A DNA stretch of 64,000 nucleotides from CAVUAN01 sp963739435 (GCA_963739435.1 CAVUAN010000025.1:34579-98578); one strand, 5' to 3'. Positions 24,586 to 35,000 are shown, counted from the stretch's first letter. Notes: generated from the letters alone by a model not told the origin. Numbers and translations are program-made.

Positions 24586-24601
24586 TGGCCCGGCCCTTGC
24601 T
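24586..24601 (+). promoter_or_regulatory. Sigma-54 (-24/-12) promoter
   Basis: TGGCCCGGCCCTTGCT matches the consensus TGGCACG-N4-TTGCW with one mismatch. The GG and GC elements are spaced by the required 10 bases. The predicted start is near 24612, 21 bases before the next ATG, leaving AAGGAGG as ribosome site. Confidence 0.82.
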
Positions 24602-24632
24602 CTAGGACAGGCTGAGCAACAAGGAGGCTCCT

Positions 24633-24881
24633 ATGAAGTCAGAAGCAGTCAAAGGCAAGTTGGGCGTCCGGGTCGCGGTTTTCGGTGCCGCCATGGGGTT
24701 CGTTCTGCTGTCCTCGCTCGGGATCGTGAGCCGCCACGCCGCAAGCTCGAAGGCGCAGATTCCCGTCGCCATCGCGCCGGATCGCGCGTTGGAGGCTCCC
24801 GCCGCGACGGCCCAGGCCAACGAGGACCGGCCGGAGCAACACCTGAAGGGACACTCGGAGATCGTGCTGCAGTGCGATTGA
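24633..24881 (+). CDS. 82-residue exported or membrane-anchored peptide, unknown
   Basis: Not recognised. Residues 1-10 are basic and 11-33 hydrophobic (VRVAVFGAAMGFVLLSSLG), followed by AASSKAQ, which would suit signal-peptidase cleavage. The remaining about 40 residues are Ala/Pro/Glu-rich and hydrophilic, ending in HLKGHSEIVLQCD with a single Cys one residue from the end. A strong AAGGAGG site precedes the ATG. It has its own sigma-54 promoter and Rho-independent terminator, so it is a monocistronic unit under the adjacent activator. It could be a secreted signal, a modified peptide or an envelope protein; nothing in the sequence decides. Confidence 0.72.
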   Translation: MKSEAVKGKLGVRVAVFGAAMGFVLLSSLGIVSRHAASSKAQIPVAIAPDRALEAPAATAQANEDRPEQHLKGHSEIVLQCD

Positions 24882-24905
24882 TTCCTGGAGGAGCCAGGCA
24901 CCGGG

Positions 24906-24941
24906 CGAGGCGGGTCCAGTTTGGCCCGCCTCGTTTTTTTT
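24906..24941 (+). terminator. Rho-independent terminator
   Basis: The nine-pair G-C-rich stem CGAGGCGGG/CCCGCCTCG, with a 10-base loop, is followed directly by eight T. It ends the small sigma-54 unit 25 bases after its stop codon. Confidence 0.93.
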
Positions 24942-25156
24942 CTCCAGCAGGTCAGGCCGTCGCTTTCCGTTGCCGGGTCTGACCCGAGTTTTCCCGGACG
25001 CGATTCCCGGATTTCGGAGTTCGTCCCGCGGGAATCGGTCTTCGGACGTCCGAGCGGCCCGCTCGGACATATCGCATCTCGAACCACGCGCAGAGGAGGC
25101 GTGTCGCGGCGTGCGAGAGCCTGCAACTCTCCGGACGGGAAAACGTACGGAGGCGC

Positions 25157-26677
25157 ATGCGATTCGGACCATTTCTGACTCTGCTCGGGATCCTGGGAGT
25201 CGGCGCCGGGATGGCGACCGGCGGATGCGCGAAGAAGGAGGCCGCCGCGCTGATCCCGGCGGCCGAGGTAAAGGCGCCGACGCCGGCTGGAGGCGGGAAG
25301 ATCCCCGTGACAACCGCCTCGGCGGAAGCGAGGGCGGAGTTCCTGCAGGGGCGCGTCCTGTACGAGAAGTCCCAGGACACCGAGTCGCGGGCTCACTTTC
25401 AGAAGGCGTTATCGCTCGACCCGACCTTCGCTTGGGCCGAGCTCGCGCTCGCCAACGCCGCGCCGACCCGCGGGGAGTTCTTCGATCACCTGCACAAGGC
25501 CGTGGCGCTCGCCGACAAGGCGTCCAGCGGTGAGAGGCTCTTGATCCTCGCGGCGGAGGCCGGAGCGACCGCCAACCCGGCGAGGCAGAAGAATTATTTT
25601 GAACAGCTCGTGGCGGCCTATCCCAACGACGAGAGGGCCCATTTCTATCTCGCCGGCTACTACTTCGGGCAGCAGGATTACGCTCCCTCGATCGAGCACT
25701 ACAAGAAGGCCACGGAGCTCGCCCCGGATTACTCGAACGCCTACAACCTGCTCGGCTACGCCTACAGGCAGAGCGGGGACTACGCGAGCTCGGAGAAGGC
25801 GTTCCAGAAATACATCGAGCTTCTTCCCAGGGACCCGAACCCATACGACTCCTACGCCGAGCTCCTTCTGAAGATGGGCCGCTTCGACGACTCGATCGTC
25901 CAGTACCGCAAGGCGCTCGAAATCGATCCGAACTTCCTGAACGCGTACCAGGGACTCGCCATGGATCTGCTCTACTCCGGCAAGCCTGGCGAGGTCGAGA
26001 AGGAGCTGGCCGATTGCCTGAAGGCCGCGCGGTCGGACGGCGAGACACGGCAGGCGCTCTTCGCGCGCATGATCGTCCACCTCGACCAAGGGCAGACGCC
26101 CAGAGCCCTCTCGGACCTGGACGAGCAGTATGCGCTGGGCGAGAAGACGAAGGACGTGCCCGCGATGGCGTCTGACCGGGGCCTCAAGGGGCTCCTCTAT
26201 GCCGAGGGCGGCAAGGCCGACGCGGCGAAAAAGGAGTACGACGCAGGGCTCAAGCTCGTGCAGGAATCCGATCTGCCCCAGCAGGTCAAGGACAACGAGA
26301 AACTCGACTACCACTCCAACATGTCCCGCGTCGCGCTCGCCCGGAAGGATTTTGCCGGAGCCCGGAGAGAGGCGGATCTCTTCCGGCAGGGCGCCGAAGC
26401 ATCGAAGAACCCGGCCACGGTCCGCAACGCACACGAGCTCGACGGCACCATCGCGCTGACGGAGAGGGACTACGACCGGGCCATTGCGGAGCTCTCGCAG
26501 GCCGACCAGCAGAACCCGCAGGACCTGTATCGGCTGTGCCAGGCCTACGGCGGGAAGGGCGATACGGCGAAGGCGGGAGAGTTCTGTAAGAAAGCGGCAG
26601 ACTTCAACAGCGTTCCGAACGTGAACTACGCGCTCGTTCGGACCAAAGCGAAGGCCGCGGCCGGCCCGAAGAGCTAG
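25157..26677 (+). CDS. TPR lipoprotein
   Basis: 506 residues. A lipoprotein signal (LTLLGILGVGAGMATGGCAK) with Cys after TGG is followed by at least seven tetratricopeptide-type repeats from about residue 50 (SRAHFQKALSLDPTFAWAEL, EHYKKATELAPDYSNAYNLL, QYRKALEIDPNFLNAYQGLA). TPR arrays mediate protein contacts; no enzyme domain is seen. It starts 215 bases after the terminator of the small sigma-54 gene, in a spacer where I see no other gene. Two Ser/Thr kinase genes follow on the same strand, so a link to that signalling is possible but inferred. Confidence 0.85.
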   Translation: MRFGPFLTLLGILGVGAGMATGGCAKKEAAALIPAAEVKAPTPAGGGKIPVTTASAEARAEFLQGRVLYEKSQDTESRAHFQKALSLDPTFAWAELALANAAPTRGEFFDHLHKAVALADKASSGERLLILAAEAGATANPARQKNYFEQLVAAYPNDERAHFYLAGYYFGQQDYAPSIEHYKKATELAPDYSNAYNLLGYAYRQSGDYASSEKAFQKYIELLPRDPNPYDSYAELLLKMGRFDDSIVQYRKALEIDPNFLNAYQGLAMDLLYSGKPGEVEKELADCLKAARSDGETRQALFARMIVHLDQGQTPRALSDLDEQYALGEKTKDVPAMASDRGLKGLLYAEGGKADAAKKEYDAGLKLVQESDLPQQVKDNEKLDYHSNMSRVALARKDFAGARREADLFRQGAEASKNPATVRNAHELDGTIALTERDYDRAIAELSQADQQNPQDLYRLCQAYGGKGDTAKAGEFCKKAADFNSVPNVNYALVRTKAKAAAGPKS

Positions 26678-26692
26678 GAAGCCCCACCCCGC

Positions 26693-26733
26693 GGTGTAGA
26701 GTTCTGGCCGGTCGGATGACAGTCTCAGCCGGG
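26693..26733 (+). repeat. Kinase leader repeat, copy 1
   Basis: GGTGTAGAGTT, then GGTCGGATGACA and CAGCCGG, in the same order and spacing as at 29521-29563 before the second kinase. Such sharing between two paralogous upstream regions suggests either a duplicated promoter/leader or a common regulator. Confidence 0.8.
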
Positions 26734-26748
26734 CTCGCCAGGCGATGA
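26716..26748 (+). other. Ten-codon upstream reading frame overlapping the kinase start
   Basis: ATG ACA GTC TCA GCC and five more codons end in a TGA that overlaps the kinase ATG (ATGA at 26745). The first codons match the genuine start of the second kinase (MTLPAG at 29546), so this looks like a relic of an ancestral kinase start that now could couple translation. No expression evidence. Confidence 0.45.
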
Positions 26749-29456
26749 TCTGCAGCTCATGCTCTGCCACGCTCCCGAACGACGCGCTCTACTGCTCCGC
26801 GTGCGGCCAGGCAGTCAGTTCCGTCTCGCAGGCGCCGACGGGTCTGGCTTCGCCCTCGGATGCGGCGGCCGCGGCGCGGCGCAGCCCCTCGTCGGTCCCC
26901 GTCGGGCGTTTGGCGTCCTCGGACTCGATTGAGGGCGGCACGTTCGCCGCGGGCACGGTTCTGGTCGAGCGTTACCGGATCATCGGTTTGCTCGGCCGTG
27001 GCGGGATGGGCGAGGTCTATCGAGCCGACGACCTGAAGCTGGGCCAGCCCGTGGCGTTGAAGTTTCTGCCACGCGCCTTCGCCGCGGACGCGGCGCGGCG
27101 CGAGCGTTTCTTTGCCGAAGTCCGGCTCTCGCGGCAAGTTTCCCATCCCAACGTGTGCCGCGTGTACGACGTCGGCGAGATCGAAGGGCAGCACTACCTC
27201 TCGATGGAGTACGTCGACGGGGAGGACCTGGCGTCGCTCCTGCGCCGCATCGGGCGGCTGCCGCAGGACAAGGCGCTGGAGCTCTCGAGGCAACTTTGCG
27301 CGGGGCTCGCCGCGGCGCATGACAAGAAGGTCCTTCACCGGGACTTGAAACCAGCCAACGTCATGATCGACGGCCGGGGCCGGGTGCGCATCACCGACTT
27401 CGGCCTGGCAGTCGTCACCGAGGATGGAGCGACGGAGGGCGTGCTCGCCGGGACGCCCGCATACATGGCGCCGGAGCAGCTCGCCGGCAAGGGCGCCTCG
27501 ATTCGGAGCGACGTCTACTCCCTGGGCCTCGTGCTCTACGAGCTCTTCACCGGGAAGAAAGCGTTCGAGGCCGCGAATCTGGCGGAGCTGCGGAAGCAGA
27601 AGGAAGCGGCGCCGATCGCGCCCTCCCAGCTCGCCCGGGATCTCGACCCGAACGTGGAGCGGGTGATCCTGCGATGCCTCGAGAAGGACGCGGTGCGCCG
27701 TCCCGCCTCGGCGTTGCAGGTCTCGGCGGGACTGCCCAGAGGCGACCCGCTGGCCGCCGCGCTCGCGGCCGGAGAGACGCCTTCGCCCGAGATGGTCGCG
27801 GCAGCGGGAGAGTCGAGCGGCCTCGCGCCGCGCGTCGCCCTGGCTTGTCTCGCTGCCAGCCTCGCCGGCCTCGTGATCGCGGTCCTCCTCGCCGACCGCC
27901 TGAGCCTGACCGGTCGCGTGCCCTTGGACGAGTCACCCGAGACGCTCGCCATCAAGGCTCAGGAGATTGCCACGAGGTCGGGTTATGCAGCCAGGCCGTT
28001 CGACCGCGCGTCCGGGATTTCCTCGAACACCGAATACGTCGACTACGTCCGAAAGAACGACCAAACGAAGACGCGATGGAGCGACATGGAGGCCGGCCGG
28101 CCGCCTGGCGTCAGGTTCTGGTATCGCACGAGCCCGCGGGAACTCGCACCGGGCGACGTGTTCCAAAACGACCGGGTCACGCAGGACAACCCGCCACGAA
28201 TCGTTTCCGGAATGGTCCTGGTGGTCCTCGATATGAAGGGTCGGTTGCTGGATTTCGAGGCCGTGCCGCCCCAAACAGACCCGAAGGGCCCGGCGGACGC
28301 GCTCGACTGGGGGCCCCTTGTCACCGCTGCCGGGCTCGAGATGGCGACGCTCAAGCCGGCGGGTCCGGCGTGGGTCCCCGAGGACTTTGCCGACAGCCGC
28401 GTCGCATGGACCGGCGCTTTTCCCGAGATCCCGAAGATCCCCATTCGTATCGAAGCGGCCGCCTTCCGCGGCAAGCCGATCGCATTTCACATCCTGTGGC
28501 CGTGGACGATGCCAACGCGGGAGAAAGAAACCGAAAAGACTCAGGGGCAGCAGGCTGCCAACATGATTCTTCTCGGCCTCTTCGTCACGATCCTCGTCGG
28601 CGGCATTCTCATCGCCCGCCGCAACGTGCGTCTCAACCGCGTCGACCGCCGTGGCGCCTTCCGCCTCGCGCTGTTTGTCGGCACCGCTGAACTGGCAGTC
28701 TGGGCCCTCGAGGGCACACACTTAGCCAGCTCCGACGAGTTCCGACTCTTCATCCTGGCCACCGGTCTTGCGCTCTTCTACGGCGGGCTGGTGGGAATCG
28801 TTTATCTCGCGATCGAGCCATTCGTCCGGCGCCGCTGGCCGGACGCCCTCGTCTCGTGGACCCGGGTCCTCGCGGGGCAGTTTCGGGACCCCGTCGTTGG
28901 CCGCGATGTCCTGATCGGCGCGCTCGTCGGCGTCGGTTGGACGCTCTTCCGCAGCATGAAGGAGATCATCGCAGCCAGTCTCGGCACCCCCTCGAAGCCC
29001 TATGTGCGGCTGAGCGCGCTCGAGGGCGTCCGATTCGCCGCCGCCAACAGCCTCGACGACCTCGTGGGGTCGGCATTCGCTTCGCTGGCGATCTTCTTCC
29101 TGCTGTTTCTCTTGCGCTTGATCCTTCGCAAGGAATGGCTGGCCGCGGTAGTCCTGGTCGCCTTCTTTGCGGGGGTTAGCGTTGTTGGTTCCGAAACGCC
29201 CCTCATCGAAGCTAGCTTCTGGACCCTTGTCTACATCAGTGTCGTCCTGGTCCTGATTCGCTATGGCATCGTGCCCTATACGATCGGGTTTTTCGTGGTG
29301 CAGATACTCCAGGAGCTTCCGATCACCCGGCACCTCTCCGCCTGGTACGCGCCCTCCGGGGTCTTCGCCATCGCGGTCGTCGCCGGGCTCGCGATCTACG
29401 GCTTCCGGACGACACTCGAAGGTCGACCCCTCTTCAAGGGCTTGCTCGACAACTAA
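26745..29456 (+). CDS. Ser/Thr protein kinase with zinc ribbon and membrane domain
   Basis: 903 residues. An N-terminal zinc ribbon CSSCSATLPNDALYCSACGQ (residues 3-22) precedes the kinase domain, about 76-345: glycine loop LLGRGGMGEVYRA, Lys106 in PVALKFLP, HRDLKPANV (198-), DFGLAVV (218-), activation end GTPAYMAPEQ. A first membrane helix near 363-383 (VALACLAASLAGLVIAVLLA) precedes an extracytoplasmic region of about 220 residues. A block of six to eight helices follows from about 620 to the end (MILLGLFVTILVGGILIARR, FASLAIFFLLFLLRLIL, SFWTLVYISVVLVLIRYG). No PASTA repeats. The likely signal input is the extracytoplasmic or membrane part, which I cannot assign to a named family. Substrates are unknown. 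Confidence 0.9.
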   Translation: MICSSCSATLPNDALYCSACGQAVSSVSQAPTGLASPSDAAAAARRSPSSVPVGRLASSDSIEGGTFAAGTVLVERYRIIGLLGRGGMGEVYRADDLKLGQPVALKFLPRAFAADAARRERFFAEVRLSRQVSHPNVCRVYDVGEIEGQHYLSMEYVDGEDLASLLRRIGRLPQDKALELSRQLCAGLAAAHDKKVLHRDLKPANVMIDGRGRVRITDFGLAVVTEDGATEGVLAGTPAYMAPEQLAGKGASIRSDVYSLGLVLYELFTGKKAFEAANLAELRKQKEAAPIAPSQLARDLDPNVERVILRCLEKDAVRRPASALQVSAGLPRGDPLAAALAAGETPSPEMVAAAGESSGLAPRVALACLAASLAGLVIAVLLADRLSLTGRVPLDESPETLAIKAQEIATRSGYAARPFDRASGISSNTEYVDYVRKNDQTKTRWSDMEAGRPPGVRFWYRTSPRELAPGDVFQNDRVTQDNPPRIVSGMVLVVLDMKGRLLDFEAVPPQTDPKGPADALDWGPLVTAAGLEMATLKPAGPAWVPEDFADSRVAWTGAFPEIPKIPIRIEAAAFRGKPIAFHILWPWTMPTREKETEKTQGQQAANMILLGLFVTILVGGILIARRNVRLNRVDRRGAFRLALFVGTAELAVWALEGTHLASSDEFRLFILATGLALFYGGLVGIVYLAIEPFVRRRWPDALVSWTRVLAGQFRDPVVGRDVLIGALVGVGWTLFRSMKEIIAASLGTPSKPYVRLSALEGVRFAAANSLDDLVGSAFASLAIFFLLFLLRLILRKEWLAAVVLVAFFAGVSVVGSETPLIEASFWTLVYISVVLVLIRYGIVPYTIGFFVVQILQELPITRHLSAWYAPSGVFAIAVVAGLAIYGFRTTLEGRPLFKGLLDN

Positions 29457-29520
29457 AGCCGCCTCACGAGGCAGGCTGCGAGGATGGCTTTCTCGGCGCG
29501 CCAAATCCCTGAAGACCCGA

Positions 29521-29563
29521 GGTGTAGAGTTTCTCGCCAGGTCGGATGACACTTCCAGCCGGA
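29521..29563 (+). repeat. Kinase leader repeat, copy 2
   Basis: Counterpart of 26693-26733 (GGTGTAGAGTT... GGTCGGATGACA... CAGCCGG). Here the ATG inside the repeat is the real start of the kinase. Confidence 0.8.
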
Positions 29564-31974
29564 ACACGCCTCGGTCCCTACGAAATCCTCGCGCCCATCG
29601 GGGTGGGCGGGATGGGAGAGGTGTACCGGGCGCGGGACTCGAAGTTGAAGCGCGATGTGGCGATCAAGGTCCTGCCGCAGTCGCTCGGCGCTGATCCAGA
29701 CGCCCTGGCGAGATTCGAGCGCGAAGCTCTGGCGGTCGCGGCGCTGTCGCATCCCAACATCCTCTCGATCTTCGACTTCGGGACCCACGAGGGGACAGCC
29801 TACGCGGTCATGGAGCTTCTGGAGGGCGAGTCGCTGCGCAGCAAGCTCAACGCGGGTCCGATTTCGCAGAAGCAGGCTGTGGATTACGCCCTTCAGGTCG
29901 CCAAGGGTCTCTCGGCGGCGCACGAGCGGGGCATCGTTCACCGGGACCTGAAGCCCGACAACCTCTTCATCAGCAAGGATGACCATCTCAAGATCCTCGA
30001 CTTCGGCCTGGCGAAGAAGGTCGAGGCGGTGTCAGAGGACGAAGTGACGAGTGCGCCGACGGGCTCGGAGCACACGGAACCGGGGACGTTGATTGGGACG
30101 ATGGGCTACATGTCGCCCGAGCAGGTTCGGGGGCAGCCGGTCGATCACCGCTCCGACATCTTCTCCGTCGGAACGATCCTGTACGAGATGCTCTCGAGCA
30201 AGAAGGCCTTCAAGCGAGACACGGCGAGCGACACGATCGCGGCGATCCTGATGCAGGAACCGGAGGAGCTGACGCAGTCGGGGCGGAACGTCTCGCCGGC
30301 CCTCGATCGCATCGTCAAGCACTGCCTGGAGAAGGACCGAGCGAAACGATTCCAGTCCGCCAGGGACATCGTGTTTGCGCTTTCGGAGGCGTCCGCGCCG
30401 GTTATCGGCAAGCGGCCCGCACGAGGTTGCCGCGCCTCGCGCCTCGAAGCGGAGGTCTCTCCTCCCTGTCGCAGCCGCGGTGATCGTGTTGCTCGGCATC
30501 GCAGCGGCCGTCCTCTACAAGCGTCGCCCCACGACTCCGGTCACGCTGGTCCCGCCGGCCGCACCCGGCCCGTCGATCGCCGTCCTCCCGTTCACGAATC
30601 TCAGCCCGGACAAGGAGCAGGAGTACTTCTCGGACGGCCTCTCGGAGGAGCTGCTGAACCTGCTGGCGAAGGTCCCGCAACTGCAGGTGACGGCGCGCAC
30701 GTCGTCCTTCTCGTTCAAGGGGAAGGAGATCGCGATTCCGGAGATCGCGCGGCAGCTGCACGTCACGCACGTGCTCGAGGGCTCGGTGAGGAAGGTCGGA
30801 GAACAAGGTGCGGATCACGGCGCAGCTCATCGACGCCGCCGACCGACAAACACGTCTGGTCCGAGACCTACGACCGCAAGCTCGACGACGTGTTCGCGAT
30901 CCAGGACGAGATCGCCGCCGACGTGGTCAAGCAGCTGAAGGTCAAGATCCTCGGCCCGGCTCCGAAGGCGCGCCAGACCGATCCCGAGGCCTACTCGCTC
31001 TACCTTCAGGCCACGCAGCTCACACGGAAGCGAACCGCCGAGGCGCTTCGCGCAGGCCGAGCCCTCCTGCGCCGGGCGCTCGAGATCGATCCCCGGTACG
31101 CGCCGGCCTGGGCGCAGCTGGCGGCAACCGTAGTCAACGAGGTCACCATCGGCGCGCGGTCGAAGGATCAGGCGTTCCCCGAGGCCCGCGCGGCGGCCTA
31201 CGAAGGCGCTCGAGATCGATCCGAAATACGCGCGGGCCCATGCCAGCCTCGGCAGCCTGGCCATCTTCGAGGACGACATCCCCGCCGCCGCGCGGCACTT
31301 CGAGCGGGCGCTCGCGCTCGATCCCACGGATCTGGTCGTGCTCGGAAACAGCTCCGCGGTGCTCAAGGGGCTCGGCCGGCTGAACGAGGCGATCGCCCTC
31401 GACGAGGCGGTCGTCCGTCGCGATCCGGTGAACACATCATGGCTGTTCAACCTCGCGAGCGCGCAGAACTGGGCCGGCCGATACGACCAGGCGATCGGTT
31501 CCCTCCGCGCCGTCCAGACCCTGAACCCCGGTTTCGCCGGAAGTCACCTCGTGTTCGGCGAGGCGCTGCTCGGGAAGGGCGATGCGGCGGGCGCGCTCGC
31601 GGAGATCGAAAAGGAGGCGAACGAGCCGTTCCGGATGATGGGACTGCCGATGGCGTACCACGCGCTCGGGCGCAAGGCCGACTCCGACGCCGCGCTCGCC
31701 GCGCTCATCGCGAAGTACGGCAAGGATGCTCCTCTACGACGTCGCCTACATCTACGCCTTCCGCGGCGACGCCGACAAAGCCTTCGAGTGGCTCGACAAG
31801 GCGGCCGCCGCGCACGACACCAGCCTCATCCTCGTCCTGGTGGAGAACCTCTTCGCCAACATCCACTCCGACCCGCGCTGGCTGCCGTTCCTGCGCAAGC
31901 TCGGCAAGGCGCCCGAGCAGCTCGGGAAGATTCCGTTCAAGGCGACGCTGCCGGCGGGAGCCCAGACGCCCTGA
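29546..31974 (+). CDS. Ser/Thr protein kinase with TolB-like and TPR modules, frameshifted
   Basis: About 809 residues after joining frames. The cytoplasmic kinase, residues about 12-275, has the loop IGVGGMGEVYRARDSKLK, Lys41 in DVAIKVLPQ, HRDLKPDNL (132-), DFGLAKK and GTMGYMSPEQ. It is followed by a membrane helix (LLPVAAAVIVLLGIAAAVLY), a TolB-N-like/adenylate-cyclase-associated region (SIAVLPFTNLSPDKEQEYFS, QLHVTHVLEGSVRK) and TPR repeats (LRRALEIDPRYAPAWAQLAA, ending FLRKLGKAPEQLGKIPFKAT). I see frame changes near 30415, 30800, 30845, 31205 and 31725; all blocks are in the right order, so sequencing error is likely. This kinase-TolB-TPR architecture is typical of Acidobacteriota. The start ATG lies within a leader repeat shared with the previous kinase. 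Confidence 0.88.
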
Positions 31975-32025
31975 TCGGCATCACCGTCTCGCGCGACCAG
32001 ATCCTCCAGGCGTACCTCCTGGCCC

Positions 32026-35000
32026 TCAGCGCTGAGGCTCGAGACCTGCGTCGCGCACGGAGAGGGCTGCGGAGATGCGTTCCGGCTCGAGCTCGGGGGC
32101 GGCCTTGGGCTCGCCGTGCGGCTCGTCAGCCCGGTTTTGCCCCGGCGTTTTCCGCGGTTGAGCCGCTGCTGCAGCTTGTCCATGTAGATGTAGAAGACCG
32201 GCGTGACGTAGAGCGTCAGGACCTGCGAGAAGAGCAGGCCGCCCACGACCGCCAGGCCGAGCGGCCGGCGCGACTCGGCGCCCGCGCCGAAGCCCATCGC
32301 GATCGGCAGCGTGCCCATGAGGGCCGCCATCGTCGTCATCATGATCGGCCGGAAGCGCACGAGGCAGGCCTCGAAGATGGCCTCCTCGGCGCTCTTGCCG
32401 TGTGTCGCTGCGACCTCGAGCGCGAAGTCGACCATCATGATGCCGTTCTTCTTGACGAGGCCGACGAGCATGATGATCGCCGACGAAGGCGTAGATCGAG
32501 AGCTCCGTCCGGAAGAGGAGCAGCGTCACGAGCGCGCCGAAGCCGGCGAACGGCAGCGCCGAGAGAATCGTCAGCGGGTGGATGAAGCTCTCGTAGAGGA
32601 TGCCGAGCACCATGTAGATGACGAGGATCGCCATCAGGAGCAGCAGCCCCAGGCCCTGCGATCGAGGACTGGAAGGCCTGCGCGGTGCCCTGGAAGTTCG
32701 TCTGGACGGTGGCCGGCAGCGGTCTCGCGCGCCGCCTTGTTGACCGCCGTCACCGCGTCGCCGAGCGAGACGCCCGGCTTCAGGTTGAACGAGAGGGTCA
32801 CCGCCGGAAGCTGGCCCGCGTGGTCGACCGTGAGCGGCCCGAGGCTCTGGCGTCAGCTTCGCCACCGAGGCGAGCGGCACGAGGTCGCCCGCCCCGAGGC
32901 CGGACGTAGAGCAGCGCGAGGGCCGCCGGGTCGGTCTGGTACTCGGGGCAGCAGCTCCATGATGACCTGGTACTCGTTGTTCGGCGCGTAGATGGTCGAG
33001 ATCTGCCGCGAGCCGTAGGCCGTGTAGAGCGCGTCCTCGATCGCCTGCGGGCGTCACGCCGACGGCGGCGGCCTTGTCGCGGTCGATCTCGACGTTGACC
33101 TGCGGGTTCTTGAGCTGCAGGTCGCTCGTGACATCGATGAAGCCCGGCAGGCTGCGCATCTTCGCTTCGAGCAGGGGCGCGAACTTGTAGAGCTCCGCGG
33201 TGTCCGGGTCCTGCAGCGTGTACTGGTACTGGCTCTTGGTGAGCGTCCCGCCGACCCGGATGGGCGGCGGATTCTGCAGGAAGACGCGGATGCCCGGCAC
33301 CTGCGCCAGCTTCGGCCGCAGCTGCTCGATGATCTGCTCGGGCGAGACGCTTCCGCGGCGGCTTCGACTTCAGGTGCATGAAGATCGTTCCCGTGTTCGG
33401 GCCACCGCCGTGCCGCCGCGCGCGCCATAGCTCGACATGAAGGACTCGACGTTGGGATCGGCCAGGACGACGGCGGCCAGCGCCTGCTGGTGCTGGGACA
33501 TGGCCTCGACCGAGATGCCCTCCTGCGCTTCCGTGAAGCCGAAGACCGACCCGATGTCCTCGTTCGGCAGGAAACCCTTGGGCACCTTCACGAAGAGCCA
33601 GCCGGTCGCCACGAGGATGACGGCCGAGAAGACCATGACGACCCGCCGGTTATGGAGGGACCATGCCAGCGTCCGCGCGGTAGAAGGCGAGCAGGGCGTC
33701 GAAGAAGCGCTCGAGCGCGAGGTACATCCGGCCGTGCTTCTGCTCGTGCGCGGCCGCCTTCAGGAAGCGGCTGCAGAGCATGGGCGTCAGCGTCAGCGAG
33801 ACGAACCCGGAGACGAGGATGGCCACGCCGATCGTCACGGCGAACTCGTGGAAGAGCCGGCCGATGATGCCGCCCATGAAGAGAACCGGGATGAAGACCG
33901 CCGCCAGCGAGATCGTCATCGAGATGATCGTGAAGCCGATCTCGCGGGCGCCCTTCAGGGCCGCCTCGTAGACCGGCTCGCCCATCTCGATGTGGCGGAC
34001 GATGTTCTCGAGCATGACGATGGCGTCGTCCACGACGAAGCCCGACCGACAGCGTGAGCGCCATCAGCGACAGGTTGTCGAGGCTGTAGCCGAGCAGGTA
34101 CATGACCGCGAAGGTGCCGACGATCGACAGCGGCAGCGCCAGGCTCGGGATGACGGTGGCCGAGAGGTTGCGCAGGAAGAGGAAGATGACCAGGACCACC
34201 AGGCAGAGCGTCAGGAGGAGCGTGAACTTGACGTCGTTGACCGAGTCGCGGATCGACTCCGAGCGGTCGAAGAGGACGTGGAGAGTCACCGAGGCGGGCA
34301 GCTGCCGCTGGAAGGTGGGCAGGAGCCTCCGGACGGCGTCGGCGACCTCGACCGTGTTGGTGCCCGGCTGCCGCTGGATGGCCAGGATGATCGAGCGCTG
34401 GTCGCCGAACCAGGCCGCGATCTTGTCGTTCTCGACGCTGTCGATGACGCGCCCGAGCTCCTCGAGCCGCACCGGGGAGCCGTTGCGGTAGGCCACGATG
34501 AGCGGCCGGTAGGCCGCCGCCTCCGTCAGCTGGCCGGTGGCCTGGACGGTGAAGGCCTTGTGGCGGCCGTACAGCGTGCCCGTCGGCAGGTTGACGTTCG
34601 CGCTCTGGACGGCCGCCGCGACCTCGTCGATGCCGATGCCGCGGGTGGCGAGCGCCATCGGGTCGAGCTGGACGCGCACGGCGTACTTCTGCGATCCGAA
34701 GACCTGGACCTGGGCGACGCCGTTCACCGTCGAGATCCGCTGCGCCATCATCGTCTCGCCGTACTCGTCGAGCTGCGAGAGCGGCAGCGTGGGCGAGGTC
34801 AGCGCGAGGTAGAGGATCGGCTGGTCGGCCGGGTTGACCTTCTGGTAGGACGGCGGCGTCGGCATCCCCTGAGGCAGCTGCTTGCCGGCAACGGCGATCG
34901 CCGCCTGCACGTCCTGGGCGGCGGCGTCGAGCGAGCGCGACAGGCTGAACTGCAGGGTGATCTGGGTGTTGCCCTGGATGTTCGTCGAAGTTCATCGAGT

